Source: Pedobacter sp. (GTDB lineage Bacteria > Bacteroidota > Bacteroidia > Sphingobacteriales > Sphingobacteriaceae). From it: DNA of 64,000 nucleotides. Location of the stretch: assembly GCA_031119475.1 (NCBI GenBank), contig JAVHXV010000007.1:124001-188000 (forward strand), given 5' to 3'. Under the pieces are notes generated by a model. The model was given only the letters and a program-made list of their open reading frames with translations. It did no database searches and had not been told where the DNA came from. The position numbers and the translations under genes are program-made. Within the stretch, counting starts at the first letter, position 1, and each line of letters begins with the position of its first letter. This document shows, piece by piece, positions 46,163-55,841 of the stretch.

Positions 46163-48166
46163 ATGGCCACTACCAAAAAGAAAGAGACAAAAGTTGAAGT
46201 AATGGCAAAAAAGGATAATCCGTTTGACGCCTATCAAAAAAGTGTATGGGCCCATACTCTATTCACAGACTTCGACGTTGCACTTTTTATTTCGGGAAAA
46301 CACTTCCGTCTATACGAAAAAATGGGGGCGCACCTGTTGGAGGTAAATCAGACAAAAGGTGTCTATTTTGCGGTCTGGGCGCCAAATGCACAGCGCGTAT
46401 CGGTGATAGGCGATTTTAACGCGTGGAGCAGGGAAAGCCATCAATTGTTCAAACGGCTTGACGAATCTGGCATTTGGGAAGGTTTTATACCCCATGTTGG
46501 CAAAGGGGAACTGTACAAATATTCGATCAAAGGTTTTGATGGGGAGGAGCGGGAAAAAGGCGATCCTTTTGCGCTACGTTGGGAGCATCCGCCGCAAAAA
46601 GCTTCCATTGTTTGGGATACCGAACATTCTTGGAAAGATAAAAATTGGCTACGTAAAAGGCCCAAATCAAATGCGCTTGACAAGCCGATTTCTGTTTATG
46701 AACTTCATTTGGGTTCATGGCAACGAGATCCAAGTCATCCAGAACGGATTTTAAGCTATGGGGAAATTGCAAATAGTCTGATCCCTTACATCAAGGAAAT
46801 GGGCTTTACGCATGTAGAATTTTTGCCCATCATGGAATATCCCTATTACCCGTCGTGGGGCTATCAGATTACCGGATACTTTGCGGCAAGCTCGAGGCAC
46901 GGCAGTCCACAAGATTTGATGGAGCTGATCGATCGTTTGCACCAGCAAGATATTGCAGTGATTTTGGATTGGGTGCCTTCACATTTCCCTGGAGATGCAA
47001 ATGGACTATTTAATTTTGATGGAACGCATCTATATGAGCACGCAGATATGCGCAAAGGTTTCCATCCCGATTGGAAGTCGTACATTTTTAATTATGACAG
47101 GAATGAAGTGCGCTCCTTTCTGGTCAGCAATGCTATGTTCTGGCTGGATAAATATCATGCCGATGGAATTAGGGTAGATGCCGTGGCTTCCATGCTATAT
47201 TTTGATTTTTCGAGAACGCCCGATCAGGCCGGTACCAACGAATATGGTGGAAGCGAAAATTTAGGGGCCATCCAGTTTCTCAAGGACATGAACGAAGCTG
47301 TTTATGGGAATTTTAGTGGCGTGCAGACCATTGCCGAAGAAAGCAGTACATTTGATGGCGTTACCCGGCCAGTGTATGCGGGCGGATTGGGCTTCGGCAT
47401 GAAATGGATGATGGGCTGGATGAACGATACGCTCAAATATTTCAAGCATGATCCCATCAATAGAAAACACCACCATCATCAATTGACGTTTAGCCTGTCT
47501 TATGCCTTTACAGAGAATTTCATGCTGCCGTTTTCACATGATGAAGTTGTTCATGGCAAATCATCAATGATCTATAAGATGCCCGGCGATGAGTGGCAGA
47601 AATTTGCCAATCTGAGGACATTGTATGCCTACATGTTTACGCATCCGGGAACTAAATTGTTGTTTATGGGGAATGAATTTGCCCAGACCAATGAGTGGAA
47701 TTTTGACGAGTCGCTCAATTGGGACCTGCTCCAACATGCACCACATCTTGGGATTCAGCAATTGGTAAAATTACTCAATCGATTATATACCACCGAACCA
47801 GCACTGTACAAAGACCAGTTTAGCTACGACAGTTTTGAGTGGATCGATGCCGACGATATCGACAACTCGGTTTATATCTACAGCAGAAAATCTTCAAACC
47901 CAAAAGATACCTTGGTCATCGTACTTAACCTTACGCCAGTATACAGGCCCGATTTTAGGGTTGGCCTTCCAAAAGGAAAATGGGAAGAAATATTGAATAC
48001 CGACTCGACAGCATTTTATGGATCGGGAAAGCTGAATGAGGGCGTATATACTACAGAAAACATTCCATCACACTACCAACAGCAGTCTATTATGATCCAA
48101 GTGCCACCGTTGGCCGTAACTGTGTTTAAAAAGGTTAAACTAAAAAATGGTCGACAGAAGATTTAA
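46163..48166 (+). CDS. glgB: 1,4-alpha-glucan branching enzyme
   Basis: 667 aa, GH13. It cuts an alpha-1,4 chain and re-attaches it as an alpha-1,6 branch in glycogen. N-terminal CBM48-like domain (YFAVWAPNAQRVSVIGDFNAWS), YELHLGSWQR, DWVPSHFP, nucleophile Asp339 in GIRVDAVASML, the acid/base region AEESSTFDGV (Glu392/393), and SHDEVVHGK. A Lys-rich leader of about 20 residues precedes the enzyme. No other glg gene is in the window. Confidence 0.95.
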   Translation: MATTKKKETKVEVMAKKDNPFDAYQKSVWAHTLFTDFDVALFISGKHFRLYEKMGAHLLEVNQTKGVYFAVWAPNAQRVSVIGDFNAWSRESHQLFKRLDESGIWEGFIPHVGKGELYKYSIKGFDGEEREKGDPFALRWEHPPQKASIVWDTEHSWKDKNWLRKRPKSNALDKPISVYELHLGSWQRDPSHPERILSYGEIANSLIPYIKEMGFTHVEFLPIMEYPYYPSWGYQITGYFAASSRHGSPQDLMELIDRLHQQDIAVILDWVPSHFPGDANGLFNFDGTHLYEHADMRKGFHPDWKSYIFNYDRNEVRSFLVSNAMFWLDKYHADGIRVDAVASMLYFDFSRTPDQAGTNEYGGSENLGAIQFLKDMNEAVYGNFSGVQTIAEESSTFDGVTRPVYAGGLGFGMKWMMGWMNDTLKYFKHDPINRKHHHHQLTFSLSYAFTENFMLPFSHDEVVHGKSSMIYKMPGDEWQKFANLRTLYAYMFTHPGTKLLFMGNEFAQTNEWNFDESLNWDLLQHAPHLGIQQLVKLLNRLYTTEPALYKDQFSYDSFEWIDADDIDNSVYIYSRKSSNPKDTLVIVLNLTPVYRPDFRVGLPKGKWEEILNTDSTAFYGSGKLNEGVYTTENIPSHYQQQSIMIQVPPLAVTVFKKVKLKNGRQKI

Positions 48167-48497
48167 GTTCCATAAAAACAACCAAAGCGAATGGTACCTT
48201 GAACTGCCCGAGTGGTCTGGTGATCCAGCCGACCTCCAGATGGTTGAAGGCGCTGATCAATGGCTCGATTTGTTGGCCCAAAATAAGAATCAAGTCGTGG
48301 TGAGGCTTTCAGACCATCATTTTGAAGGGGCAGAAATTTTGACACTCATTCGCCTTAGAGATGCAAATTTAGGCGGTGGAGGTTATTACTATCTTGAAAA
48401 CTACCGGGATAGTCTGGTTGGCATCAAGCTTTGGCTGTGTGAGGTTACGCGATTTGTGTTCGATCAAATCCCTCAAAAGATTTATTTTCTGGTATAG
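48147..48497 (+). CDS. Conserved-looking small protein, unknown
   Basis: 116 aa, soluble: FKFHKNNQSEWYLELPEWSGDPADLQMVEGADQWLDLLA, then a beta-rich C-half (GGGGYYYLENY...DSLVGIKLWLCEVTRFVFDQIPQKIYFLV). It overlaps glgB by 20 nt, indicating co-translation, and overlaps the convergent CHAT gene by 16 nt at the 3' end. No function is recognised. Confidence 0.75.
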   Translation: MVDRRFKFHKNNQSEWYLELPEWSGDPADLQMVEGADQWLDLLAQNKNQVVVRLSDHHFEGAEILTLIRLRDANLGGGGYYYLENYRDSLVGIKLWLCEVTRFVFDQIPQKIYFLV

Positions 48498-51160
48498 CCC
48501 ATACGATTGCGGAATGTTAAATAGAGCAAGACTGCCACTAAAAGCGTTGCGACAATAATTGCATATATCGGCCATCCATTCCGGGCAGGGGCAAGCTCAA
48601 TTTCCTGATCGGCACCCATGTAGATCAGGCTGTCCCAATAGTATGGAAGATTGTAAAAATCATTCGCTTTTTTGCTTTGGGCAAGCCAATCGAGTTTAGC
48701 TTGGTGAAGCGCTTCTCCAGCTTTGTTCTTTTTGGTCAAATGCCGATAGAAATTGGCACTGAGCTGTGCAGCTGCCAAATCATTGACATTCCAAAGTCCT
48801 GCAATCGTAGCAGGAGTGCCTATGGCGGCAAATCCCCTTGAAAGACTAATAATGCCTTCACCATTGGTCAATAGGCCATCTGCTGTTCTACAGGCACTCA
48901 GTACAACAAGTGAGGGCGTTCCCTTTTTGGCCAATAGTTCAAAAAGAAAAAGTTTTTCCTTATCGAAGTCGACGGTGGGCTCTTGGCTTTTACCAAATAA
49001 ATAGGCATGTGTGCCAATGTGTAGCACCTTACTTGTTTCGTAAGCACGATTAAAGCTTTTGATGTCGACTGCTCCATTAAACAAAAATGTGCCACTTATA
49101 TTTTTCTGAATAGCCGAAGCTTCTTCCTCTACTGCTGGAAGGGGAACATTTTTATTCTTAAGATGGGTGATAAAAAGCCCGGTAAACTGCTTTGAATTCT
49201 GATTTGGACGATTGGCCGTTAGCGTAGCCAATGAAAATGCATAAGTTATCGCTTGTTTTTTGATCAGGAAAGGCCAGGCCGATATGGGCAGGTGCTCATG
49301 AAACTGGTCCGAAGTAATCAGCCCGTCGAATGAGAGATAGCCTATCGCACCATCTGGAATGATAATAAGCGGAGATTGAGGCAGTAGCTTTAGCCCAGCA
49401 AAAACAGTCTGATAGATTTTGTAAGAAGACCTAAAGAATGATTTTGGGGCGTTCAGCATCGCCGTTGGCCCCTGTTGAAAATAGGTGTTGGTAAACGATC
49501 GCAGCATTTGGTCTATCTGCTTGGCTCCGCTGATTTTTACAACCTGCACGATTTCCTGATGCTGGATTAAGATCAGGTACAGGGCATCAGCGCCCATAAA
49601 ATATTCGATAACCTGCGCTTTTGGCAATTGGCTAATGATGTTGTTGTGGCTAGATTGGACTTCAGATAAGTCAAGTTTCTTATATCTTAAATTGAGCTGT
49701 TTTTCTACCAATGAAAGGGTATATTTTAATTTGCCCAATTGTTTTGAACCACTTGTTGCACCGCTGTTTTCAATGGCCTGTTTTTCTTCATACACAATGG
49801 CCTGTACCAGGCTTTTCCTTTTGACCAGCAGTGGATCTTTTTGGTTGTTGGCCATCAATTGCTGGTTTTTCTTCGTTTGGTCCAACAATGTCCTGCTTTT
49901 GCTCTGTTCGGCCAACAGGAGTATTTCCTTTAACAGGGCGCGGTTTTTGGCGCGTGTATATTGGAAGTAACAGGTTTCTATCGCCTTTTCCGCAATCCGT
50001 TTCAGGTCTCCCTGCAGGCGTTCCTTAGTCTTATCGTCGGCATAGGTATCGCGGATCTGATCAGCCGTAAACAACACTAATTTTAAAGATTTTAAGGCTT
50101 CTTCGGGCTTTCCCAACTGGAGGTATGCATTGCCCATCTGTTCAAAAACATCCATTAATTTATTATCGGCATATAAGCGTGATAACATCATCCTATTTTG
50201 GGCATCATTAATGTGGAGCGTCTGTAAGGTTTCGTTAAAAAATTGAAGCGCAGCAGTCGGCTCTTTTTGAAGAAGCTTGATCTTTCCCCTTTGAGTTAAA
50301 ATATTTGCCTTTTCTCTAAATCTAGCCGTTTTGAAATAACGTTTTCCAAATGTTAAGGCAATCTTGAATGACTCATCGGCTTCTTTCAAATGGTTCAATT
50401 TTAAGTAGTTGTTGCCCATGGTCGTATAGGCGCTCATGTACCAGTTGGCATTCCCGGCATAAGGTGCTTGCTGTTTATGGATGGTAGTCTTAAGTAGGTG
50501 ATTGGAGGCGGCATATTCCTTTTTATCAAATAAGATATCGGCCATGATGTTGTAGAGCAGCAATTGGGTCTGAGAATTTGACGCGACTAATCGAAGGCCT
50601 TTTTTAACACAGTTTTCTGCTTCGGGGATGTTCGACATCGAACGGTAGGAAATAGCCAGATTGCTATAGGCACCAGCAATGTGTTCGGGCAGGTCATTGG
50701 TCCTGATCAGGAAATTGAGTGAAAGCTGTTGTAGATACAGCGCCCGCTCATAATCTCCCAATCGGGTATAATTGTTGCTCAATGGCTTTAAGGTATATTC
50801 AACAATTTCGTAATTGGAAATTTTATATTTCAGATAATAGCTATAGGCCGATTCGTAGGAGTCTATTGAACCTAAAATATCGCTGTTCAATAAAAGATAA
50901 TAACCTTGGCTATTGAGCAGGTTGATCATGGCTTCATGCTCACCATACGTTTTTGCCCTTCGCCAAAGCAGTTGTTGCGTTTGCATGAGGTAAGGGACGC
51001 GCTGGGCAGGATTTTGGGCCACATGATCTAAGCGGGCATAGATCCAATCGCTTAATTGATCGTTTTGTTGGAGTCTGGATAATTTCTGCTCGTCTTCATT
51101 TTGTGCAAAAAGGGCCGAAGCGAAATATAACAGAAAAAGTAATGCAAAAATAGCGCGCAT
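48482..51160 (-). CDS. Exported TPR-CHAT protein (caspase-like peptidase fold), membrane anchored
   Basis: 892 aa. Signal peptide (MRAIFALLFLLYFASALFAQ), TPR repeats over roughly residues 60-400, a helical linker, then a CHAT domain. The catalytic pair is visible: His718 in LHIGTHAY and Cys757 in VVLSACRTADG, followed by GEGIISLSRGFAAIGTPATIAGLWNVND and a C-terminal membrane helix (YAIIVATLLVAVLLYL) with a basic end. So the protease-like domain should be periplasmic and tethered to the inner membrane. CHAT proteases include separase relatives and gasdermin-activating or Craspase-type effectors, but those are cytoplasmic. It is last in a three-gene leftward set facing an ECF sigma factor. Confidence 0.88.
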   Translation of the reverse strand: MRAIFALLFLLYFASALFAQNEDEQKLSRLQQNDQLSDWIYARLDHVAQNPAQRVPYLMQTQQLLWRRAKTYGEHEAMINLLNSQGYYLLLNSDILGSIDSYESAYSYYLKYKISNYEIVEYTLKPLSNNYTRLGDYERALYLQQLSLNFLIRTNDLPEHIAGAYSNLAISYRSMSNIPEAENCVKKGLRLVASNSQTQLLLYNIMADILFDKKEYAASNHLLKTTIHKQQAPYAGNANWYMSAYTTMGNNYLKLNHLKEADESFKIALTFGKRYFKTARFREKANILTQRGKIKLLQKEPTAALQFFNETLQTLHINDAQNRMMLSRLYADNKLMDVFEQMGNAYLQLGKPEEALKSLKLVLFTADQIRDTYADDKTKERLQGDLKRIAEKAIETCYFQYTRAKNRALLKEILLLAEQSKSRTLLDQTKKNQQLMANNQKDPLLVKRKSLVQAIVYEEKQAIENSGATSGSKQLGKLKYTLSLVEKQLNLRYKKLDLSEVQSSHNNIISQLPKAQVIEYFMGADALYLILIQHQEIVQVVKISGAKQIDQMLRSFTNTYFQQGPTAMLNAPKSFFRSSYKIYQTVFAGLKLLPQSPLIIIPDGAIGYLSFDGLITSDQFHEHLPISAWPFLIKKQAITYAFSLATLTANRPNQNSKQFTGLFITHLKNKNVPLPAVEEEASAIQKNISGTFLFNGAVDIKSFNRAYETSKVLHIGTHAYLFGKSQEPTVDFDKEKLFLFELLAKKGTPSLVVLSACRTADGLLTNGEGIISLSRGFAAIGTPATIAGLWNVNDLAAAQLSANFYRHLTKKNKAGEALHQAKLDWLAQSKKANDFYNLPYYWDSLIYMGADQEIELAPARNGWPIYAIIVATLLVAVLLYLTFRNRMGYTRK

Positions 51161-51223
51161 CTCAGATTGCTTTCCGCTAAGCTAAGCAAAAACCAGCAGC
51201 AAATTGACTATCCTGTAATTCGC

Positions 51224-53203
51224 CTAAAATTTCCAGGTTACGTAACTCGCCATCCTGTTGGTACTTGTTTTTGGGTCATAAATATACCGAAGGCCCAAAG
51301 CAGGACCGACCCTCACCAAACCAATCTGGATATCGGCGAAAAAGGAAGTCCTGATGTTCGTATAACGATCAATATTTTCGTTTGCGACCACATCAAGGCT
51401 TGTTGCCGCACCATTTTGTGGGGAGATCAGGCGATAATTGATTTCATCAATCGATTTGTGGTAAACATCTACTGCCACCAATGCCCCTGCGCCAGCACCA
51501 AAATATTTACTGATGTTGTACCTGAATTGCATCGGTACGGCATTGATGGTCATGATTTTATTGGTCCTGTAATAGGTCTTACGGTCAACCCTGTAACTGG
51601 TCCGATTTACAGTAGTATCTTTTAGTCCACCGGAAACAACATTAACTAAAAATGTATTTTCCTTAAAGGAGTTAAGATAAATTTCGGCCTGCCAATAGGA
51701 GCGATGTGGTGCATAAGGCGCTAGGCTTCCACCGATCACAAAATTTTTGTTGTTGAGGTAATTCCTATTGTCTGTTTCGAACGGAAAACCATAGCCAATA
51801 ATCAATGCGGGTGATAGGCCCATCTTAAAACGACCAACTGCCCGATTGGTATAAATGGGTTCATTTTTATCAAATACAATTGCCGCGCCGCTCTTAATGG
51901 GCAATTTTTTTGGCTTTTCCTTAAACCTGATCTTATATTCAACAAAGCCCATGGTCGAATCGGCATCTTTTACTCCCGCTTGTTGCAAACCTGGCAGATA
52001 GATGTTGTTGAATACAAAATGCACACTATCGGCACCTCGAATGGTTTTGAGACAGCTTTGTCCGGCATATGCCGAATCGCAATTGACTACTTCAGGTTTC
52101 GTGTTGGTTACGCGCAAGGTAATCGGTGCAAAAACCGCTGGAATATTTACAGCAACATCGATTTTTTTGGCCGGACCCTTTCCGGTATTCTGAAAACGGA
52201 TCTTGTAGGTCAGCTCCCTGTGCTTGCCCGTAAACCGAAAGTTCATCCTGCTTTTTCTGAGCACCATTTTATTGGGATCATGGGAGGCTACAATCTGTAG
52301 TTCCATATTAAAGAATTCGGTTTCCAATAGTGGATTATCGGGGATAAAGGCAGCAGAAATGCGGACCACCGCATTGGTATCCTTGACCATTTCTGGGGTT
52401 GTTTTGAAATGCATGAATACAAAACGTTCTTCATTCGACTTGAGGTCCGTAAACTTCCAGCTTCGGGCATCTTTAAAATCATTCAATTTGTCTTTGAGCA
52501 GTATTTTTTCGTTATATGGATCAGCGAGTTCATGATTCGTTGATGCGTAATAAACCGGATTGTTTTTCTTTTCCCTCACATAAGCCGAATTCAGTAAGGG
52601 CTTGAGTTCGGTCTGCTTTTCCTGATGATAGGTACGCGTTTCTGCCAGCACAAAATTGTTGTTGTTAAACTCCTTGTCGTTGAACAAGATTGCCAATGTT
52701 CCACTAACGTTTTGCTGTCCGCTCTCCAGTTTGTTCCGGTAGCCAAAAACGAGCATCATGTCATCGCCTGGCTTCGGCATGCAATTGCTTTTCATTTCGA
52801 TGCTACCGCCCATCTTAAAAAAACTTGGGTTTTCACTATTGTTAGATGCAATCATGGGTTTGGTCGCAGCAGGCTTGATCGGTTTTGGCTTAGTCGGTGG
52901 ACGTTTGCCATCATCGTAATTATTGGTTGCGTATAACCTTACTTTTACCGAATCTGTGGTCTTGTAATAATGGATGGGCTCTTTCTCAAAACTGAAGCCA
53001 CCATCGCCAAATTCCCAAAAATAGGTATAGAAAGGGGCAGGCGCACCGGCAATGGGCCGAAGGGGCCGAAGTTCTGAAGTAAATTTGGTTGCGCCATTTT
53101 CAGTTGTGGCAATAACTTTTGCTGCTGCGGTATCTACAGGCAATTGTTGTGCCCTCGCTACGCCTATGTAACAGCAGAACAAGAAGATAAGCAGCTTTCT
53201 CAT
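51224..53203 (-). CDS. PKD-domain outer-membrane beta-barrel protein
   Basis: 659 aa from the ATG at 53203 (MRKLLIFLFCCYIGVARAQ is a clean signal peptide; the track adds 18 residues). A PKD domain (YTYFWEFGDGGFSFEKEPIHYY) near residues 60-85, a DUF11-like middle (YKIRFQNTGKGPAKKIDVAVNIP), then about 200 residues of alternating beta-barrel pattern ending in MASYVTWKF with terminal Phe, as in outer-membrane proteins. Function unknown; it sits between the CHAT gene (63 bp) and a lipoprotein gene. Confidence 0.75.
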   Translation of the reverse strand: MRKLLIFLFCCYIGVARAQQLPVDTAAAKVIATTENGATKFTSELRPLRPIAGAPAPFYTYFWEFGDGGFSFEKEPIHYYKTTDSVKVRLYATNNYDDGKRPPTKPKPIKPAATKPMIASNNSENPSFFKMGGSIEMKSNCMPKPGDDMMLVFGYRNKLESGQQNVSGTLAILFNDKEFNNNNFVLAETRTYHQEKQTELKPLLNSAYVREKKNNPVYYASTNHELADPYNEKILLKDKLNDFKDARSWKFTDLKSNEERFVFMHFKTTPEMVKDTNAVVRISAAFIPDNPLLETEFFNMELQIVASHDPNKMVLRKSRMNFRFTGKHRELTYKIRFQNTGKGPAKKIDVAVNIPAVFAPITLRVTNTKPEVVNCDSAYAGQSCLKTIRGADSVHFVFNNIYLPGLQQAGVKDADSTMGFVEYKIRFKEKPKKLPIKSGAAIVFDKNEPIYTNRAVGRFKMGLSPALIIGYGFPFETDNRNYLNNKNFVIGGSLAPYAPHRSYWQAEIYLNSFKENTFLVNVVSGGLKDTTVNRTSYRVDRKTYYRTNKIMTINAVPMQFRYNISKYFGAGAGALVAVDVYHKSIDEINYRLISPQNGAATSLDVVANENIDRYTNIRTSFFADIQIGLVRVGPALGLRYIYDPKTSTNRMASYVTWKF

Positions 53204-53262
53204 CAGTATAAATATAGAAAAAATTGTATAGCTATAATTGAATAGTAGTATCATCATCTAAC

Positions 53263-53287
53263 CACCCAAACACCCAAACACCCAAAT
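53263..53287. repeat. 8-bp simple tandem repeat
   Basis: CACCCAAA repeated three times between the lipoprotein and PKD-protein genes. Confidence 0.65.
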
Positions 53288-53349
53288 ATCAACAAAGATG
53301 GAGCCCATTACAGGCCCCACCTTTACGTTAAAATTGGGAATTATAAATC

Positions 53350-54309
53350 TTAATAGCTGTTTAGGCTGTTAATGGCTGCCTGCACCTGGCTTTCAGTTGT
53401 TTCTGCAAGCGTTAGGGTAATGTTCTGGTTGGCAACAATGGTAGTTTCGAGTTCCGCATAATAGAATTTACCATCTTTAATGCTGAATGAAATATATTTC
53501 CCCTGTACTCCAACCGGCATCATGTTGTCATAACTTTTCACCTTGTTTGGTCCATCAGGTGTATATAGCTGTGCAGCTACATTGCTTCCTTTTGCACAGA
53601 AAAAGACAAATGTTTCGCCACTAAAGGCCCTGAAAGATGCCATTGTACCTGGATTGTTGACCAAAGAAACCGTAGTTGTAGTTTTTGGGTTGGTATAGCT
53701 GTAGAACACATCGCAATTGATCCATCCCAAATTGCCCATATCGAAGGTAAAGTTGCCACCAATGGCATCAACATCTCTTTTTATGCCACCGCCATTTGGA
53801 TTTTGTGCTGGTGCCTGCCAGGCCATCTGGTTATCGTTGCCAACTTTTTCTACACCTTCCCAAATTTGCGTCATTCCTGTTCTTTTGGCCGGGATGGAAA
53901 TCTGTAGGTTTATGGCCAATGCCTTATCCACTTTAACGCCGTTTACACTGGCATTCAGGTAAATAAAACCATCAGAGGCCAGTGGGGCTCCACTGATGTG
54001 GTTGGTATTGGTACCGCTGAACAGTACATCGCTTCTTTTTAATACTTCAATGGCTTCGTAGGTTACATCGCCTACTACAGCCTGCCCGTTCAATCTGATG
54101 GCGCCTGCCGGAATAATGATTTTTGTGCCATTTTTAAGCAATAAGGTCTGTTCAACGGTATTGTTTTTCTTGAACACCTGAACTTCGGGGCCGTTTTGTT
54201 CAACAAAATCCTTTGTTGATTTTCCACCAAAATTCCGATCTTTTTTACAGGCTGCCGACAATAAAATAAGGAGCGTAAGGATCACATAGGTTAGGTTTAA
54301 CTTTTTCAT
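53350..54309 (-). CDS. Lipoprotein, unknown, CHAT-module partner
   Basis: 319 aa. Signal peptide with lipobox LLSAACKK. The mature protein is beta-rich: NNTVEQTLLLKNGTKIIIPAGAIRLNG resembles ZU5/carboxypeptidase-like surface domains (weak), and GWINCDVFYSY and a long C-terminal beta region follow. No catalytic motif seen. It is the first gene of the leftward set and faces the sigma factor gene across 199 bp, so it is the most likely direct target of that sigma factor (inference). Confidence 0.75.
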   Translation of the reverse strand: MKKLNLTYVILTLLILLSAACKKDRNFGGKSTKDFVEQNGPEVQVFKKNNTVEQTLLLKNGTKIIIPAGAIRLNGQAVVGDVTYEAIEVLKRSDVLFSGTNTNHISGAPLASDGFIYLNASVNGVKVDKALAINLQISIPAKRTGMTQIWEGVEKVGNDNQMAWQAPAQNPNGGGIKRDVDAIGGNFTFDMGNLGWINCDVFYSYTNPKTTTTVSLVNNPGTMASFRAFSGETFVFFCAKGSNVAAQLYTPDGPNKVKSYDNMMPVGVQGKYISFSIKDGKFYYAELETTIVANQNITLTLAETTESQVQAAINSLNSY

Positions 54310-54508
54310 GGTTTAGGGTTTTGTGGGAAGAATTTCATCTGCCCAGATTTAGCTTACTCGTTAAAGGCTTTTCAGCATCCGCCATTTCATAGGTTTTGCT
54401 GATAGATAAAGCCTGTTCAAAAAATGTTACCCCATTATTTTTAATTTTTTTTTCGCAGTGCGGAAGAAAGTTTAAATTCGTCGGTAAATCCCTCTAAATC
54501 AATAGCCG

Positions 54509-55084
54509 ATGTCAAAAGCTGTACATGCTGATCAACGTTACCTAAAGGCTTTGATAAACAATGATGCGACGCTCATTAAAGAAATCTACCAGAAAACTGC
54601 TGGCAAGATCAGGTCATTTGTGCTGTCCAATAATGGCAATGCAGACGATGCGCAGGATATCTTTCAGGAAGCCCTGGTCGATATCTATAGGCAGGCGAAA
54701 TACAAGGACCTCCAGCTCACCTGTCCGTTTGAACCGTTCCTGTTGTTGGTCTGTAAGCGCAAATGGCTGAACGAAATCAAAAAAAGATCGATTTTACAGG
54801 TAACAAATGGCGATGACAATTTATTACATGTTGGCGAGGATACATTTGAACAGGCGGAACAATTGTTGGCACAGCAGGAACAATCGCGCATATTTTTAGC
54901 AGCGCTATCCAAATTGGGCGGTCGCTGCCAAGAGATTATCAAGTGGAGCATGCGGGGCGATGCGCAGGAAAAAGTAGCGGAAGCACTTGGTGTAAGCTAT
55001 GGCTATCTGCGCAAGAAGAAATCGGAATGTATGGCAAGCCTCATAAAAATGGTAACTAAAGACAAATATGATGGAAGAAGATAA
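54509..55084 (+). CDS. ECF RNA polymerase sigma factor
   Basis: 191 aa. Sigma-2 region over residues 20-95 (KIRSFVLSNNGNADDAQDIFQEALVDIYRQA ... PFEPFLLLVCKRKWLNEIKKR), a linker, and sigma-4 near 130-180 (LGGRCQEIIKWSMRGDAQEKVAEALGVSYGYLRKKKSECMASL) with a helix-turn-helix. No sigma-3. The stop overlaps the following gene by 17 nt, the typical arrangement of ECF sigma and anti-sigma genes. Confidence 0.9.
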   Translation: MSKAVHADQRYLKALINNDATLIKEIYQKTAGKIRSFVLSNNGNADDAQDIFQEALVDIYRQAKYKDLQLTCPFEPFLLLVCKRKWLNEIKKRSILQVTNGDDNLLHVGEDTFEQAEQLLAQQEQSRIFLAALSKLGGRCQEIIKWSMRGDAQEKVAEALGVSYGYLRKKKSECMASLIKMVTKDKYDGRR

Positions 55085-55802
55085 AGTTTTATGGGTAGCA
55101 CGATATGAAGAAGACGACTTGTCGGCAACTGAAAGGGCTGAGTTTGAGCAACAGTTGCCACAAGATCGGCAACTTCAGCAACACCTGTCCGATTATCGGG
55201 AAATCCATCGGAGCCTGCAAATGGAACTCGGAGAAAATGCCGATGATCAGCAATTCAAATCTACACTTTCGGAATTTGGCAGGCAATATTTTAAGGATGG
55301 CCCTAAAGCAATAAAGTTCAGTCTGCTGCTAAGGTGGATGACCAGCGCGGCGGCTATTTTAGTTATTGGATTGTGGATCTGGTCGCCTTGGAACAAAAGT
55401 CCAGAAGATGCCTTTATGGAACAGAACGTGATGATGGTTACCGATCGGGGTCTAACGGGAGATACTAAACTGGATGAGGCAGCGGCAGATTTTAATCACC
55501 AGAGATATCAGGAAGCTAAGGTTTCGCTGAAGCAATTGGCGGCCAAAGCACCCGACAATGCAATGGTCAATTATTTCTACGGATTGACCTTGTTGAAAGT
55601 AAATGAATTTGCAGAAGCGGTTAAGGTATTGGATGTGATCTACAATGGCGAGTCGGCATTTAAATATGATGCGGCCTATGCTATTGCACTGGCCTATTGG
55701 AAACAGCACAATCAGTCGGAAGCCGAAAATTGGCTAAAGAAAATCCCTCCTGGCACCAAAAATGAAGAACTGATCGAAAAATTGAGAGAGGAATTGAAAT
55801 AA
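55068..55802 (+). CDS. Membrane protein with anti-sigma-like N-terminus and periplasmic TPRs
   Basis: 244 aa (ATG at 55068 or 55071). The first ~80 residues are cytoplasmic and helical (WVARYEEDDLSATERAEFEQQLP resembles the N-termini of zinc-less anti-sigma factors). One membrane helix (RWMTSAAAILVIGLWIW) follows, then periplasmic TPR repeats (AAADFNHQRYQEAKVSLKQLA; AMVNYFYGLTLLKVNEFAEA). It overlaps the sigma gene by 17 nt. It probably holds the sigma factor and senses a periplasmic TPR ligand (inference). Confidence 0.82.
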   Translation: MMEEDKVLWVARYEEDDLSATERAEFEQQLPQDRQLQQHLSDYREIHRSLQMELGENADDQQFKSTLSEFGRQYFKDGPKAIKFSLLLRWMTSAAAILVIGLWIWSPWNKSPEDAFMEQNVMMVTDRGLTGDTKLDEAAADFNHQRYQEAKVSLKQLAAKAPDNAMVNYFYGLTLLKVNEFAEAVKVLDVIYNGESAFKYDAAYAIALAYWKQHNQSEAENWLKKIPPGTKNEELIEKLREELK

Positions 55803-55809
55803 GATGGAC

Positions 55810-55841
55810 AACCTCGCAGGTTCTTGAGAACCTGCGAGGTT
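55810..55841. repeat. 32-bp palindrome, copy 1
   Basis: AACCTCGCAGGTTCT on one arm and its complement on the other, with the centre TTGAGAA carrying one break in symmetry. It overlaps the last two bases of the stop codon of the lipoprotein gene at 55840 and lies just after the convergent TPR gene; it could terminate both. Confidence 0.85.
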
